Assembly (NCBI GenBank): GCA_036824465.1
Contig: DAITAC010000017.1
Location: 1 to 53,472, forward strand
Origin: JAKOQB01 sp036824465
GTDB taxonomy: Bacteria > Pseudomonadota > Gammaproteobacteria > Burkholderiales > Burkholderiaceae_F
Direction: 5' to 3'
Length of the DNA stretch: 53,472 bases
The notes beneath the pieces are model-generated. The model had not been told where the DNA came from and searched no databases. It saw only the letters and a list, made by a program, of their open reading frames with translations. Below are positions 52,519-53,472 of the stretch, piece after piece. Position 1 is the stretch's first letter. The number at the start of each line of letters is the position of its first letter. The translations under genes and the position numbers were made by a program.

Positions 52519-52839
52519 ATGGACACAAAGGAATTCATCCAGAAGACCGTCACCGACAATCCGGTGGTGCTGTTCATGAAAGGCACGGCCCAGTTCCCGC
52601 AGTGCGGCTTTTCAGGCCGCGCGATCCAGATCCTGAAGTCGTGTGGCGTAAAGAATCTCACGACCGTCAACGTGCTGGAGGACGCTGAAGTGCGCCAAGG
52701 CGTCAAGGACTACGCCAACTGGCCGACGATTCCGCAACTCTACGTCAAGGGCGAATTCGTCGGCGGTTCGGACATCATGATGGAGATGTACGAGAACGGC
52801 GAGTTGCAGGAGCTGCTGAAGAAAGCGGCAGTAGTTTGA
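52519..52839 (+). CDS. grxD: Monothiol glutaredoxin (Grx4 family)
   Basis: A 106-residue CGFS-type glutaredoxin that carries and delivers Fe-S clusters using glutathione. C29-G-F-S32 in QFPQCGFSGRA; WPTIPQLYVKGEFVGGSDI gives the cis-Pro and GSH-site residues. Full length. Its TGA overlaps the ubiX TTG start (TTGA). Confidence 0.95.
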   Translation: MDTKEFIQKTVTDNPVVLFMKGTAQFPQCGFSGRAIQILKSCGVKNLTTVNVLEDAEVRQGVKDYANWPTIPQLYVKGEFVGGSDIMMEMYENGELQELLKKAAVV

Positions 52840-53444
52840 GCGCAGCCGCCGCCACGGTCGGCGGCAACGCCCGACGGCTGATCGTCGCCATCACCGGCGC
52901 CTCAGGCGCCATCTACGGTGTGCGGCTGCTGCAGCATCTGCGCGCGCGCAGCGACCTTGAAACGCACCTGCTGCTGTCGTCGGCAGGCGTTCTGAATGTC
53001 CATCAGGAACTGGGGCTGAAGCGTGCCGAGGTTGAACAGCTCGCGTACGCAGTCCATAACGTCAATGACGTCGGCGCCAGCCTTGCCTCCGGGTCGTTCC
53101 AGAGCATCGGCATGGTGATCGCGCCGTGCTCGATGAAGACGCTGGCCGCATGTGCAGTCGGACTCGCCGACAACCTGATCACGCGTGCCGCCGACGTATG
53201 CCTGAAGGAGCGCCGGCGGCTGGTCCTGCTGGCGCGCGAAGCGCCGCTGAATCTCGCCCATATTCGCAACATGGAAACCGTGACGCTGATGGGCGGTGTG
53301 ATCTTCCCGCCGGTGCCGGCGTTCTACCAGCGCCCGCAATCGATTGAGCAGATGGTCGATCACACACTGGCGCGCGTGCTGGATCTGTTCGACATCGACC
53401 ATGGGCTCGCGCCGCGCTGGGACGGGATGGGCGGCAGCAGCTAG
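52836..53444 (+). CDS. ubiX: Flavin prenyltransferase UbiX
   Basis: A 202-residue enzyme that makes the prenylated FMN used by UbiD decarboxylase in ubiquinone synthesis. Motifs: ITGASGAIYGVRLLQ (FMN site), the SGSFQSIGMVIAPCSMKTLAA stretch, RRRLVLLAREAPLN and PPVPAFYQRPQSIEQMVDHT. The start is TTG 52836, which forms TTGA with the grxD stop and gives a normal N-terminus after about 14 residues; no suitable ATG exists. Complete within the window, with 28 bp left at the right edge. Confidence 0.94.
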   Translation: MSAAAATVGGNARRLIVAITGASGAIYGVRLLQHLRARSDLETHLLLSSAGVLNVHQELGLKRAEVEQLAYAVHNVNDVGASLASGSFQSIGMVIAPCSMKTLAACAVGLADNLITRAADVCLKERRRLVLLAREAPLNLAHIRNMETVTLMGGVIFPPVPAFYQRPQSIEQMVDHTLARVLDLFDIDHGLAPRWDGMGGSS

Positions 53445-53472
53445 CGGTGCGGATCGACTTCCTCGACGATCC

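Overview
This window (about 63-66% GC by eye) looks like a draft chromosome or metagenome bin of a betaproteobacterium, probably Burkholderiales-like. The evidence is gene order: rpe-gph-trpE...trpG-trpD-trpC, apaG beside mltA, dsbC beside a UbiH-type hydroxylase, and hemA-prfA-fumC-prmC-grxD-ubiX. One 100-N scaffold gap lies inside fumC.

Layout. 430-2955 (+): an AtzG-like small protein, an amidase-signature enzyme and a nitrilase-family amidohydrolase. These run tail to tail with 8425-2992 (-), a branched-chain-amino-acid/amide type ABC transporter (binding protein, LivH, fused LivM-LivG, LivF) plus a DUF1028 protein. Together they look like uptake and hydrolysis of an unknown amide. 8426-9216 holds little. 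9217-12105 (-): an SDR-like protein, a PLP decarboxylase and a rhomboid protease. 12796-13470 (+): a lipoprotein with a C-terminus like phage tail-spike chaperone domains. Then ung (-) and an MFS transporter (+).

15553-24091 (-) is a tryptophan supercluster. In transcription order it reads rpe, a RidA-family gene, gph, a 33-codon leader with five Trp codons (trpL) and a terminator hairpin, trpE, a trpS-like gene, ltaE, a GxxExxY PD-(D/E)XK gene bounded by inverted repeats, trpG, trpD and trpC. The trpL attenuator and the GxxExxY cassette are the most interesting parts of the window.

24231-29114 carries apaG, a 37-aa membrane peptide, mltA, dsbC, a UbiH-family hydroxylase, a small exported protein and a DUF2934 protein. 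29367-37534 is about ion homeostasis: a CPA2 antiporter, a YbdK-type ligase and a complete Mrp/Pha antiporter operon with fused A-B. Next come a Pat-like acyl-CoA synthetase/acetyltransferase and a Ca2+-type P-ATPase.

43260-46271 holds a truncated tRNA-Phe copy, an intact tRNA-Phe(GAA), an MlaE/MlaD/lipoprotein set with no ATPase gene, and two relics: the C-terminal end of a zinc metallohydrolase and a fragment resembling the 5' end of RNase P RNA. The rest is housekeeping: GlsB-like protein, hemA, prfA, fumC, prmC, grxD and ubiX. Most neighbouring genes overlap by 4 bp (ATGA, GTGA or TTGA), so translational coupling is the rule.
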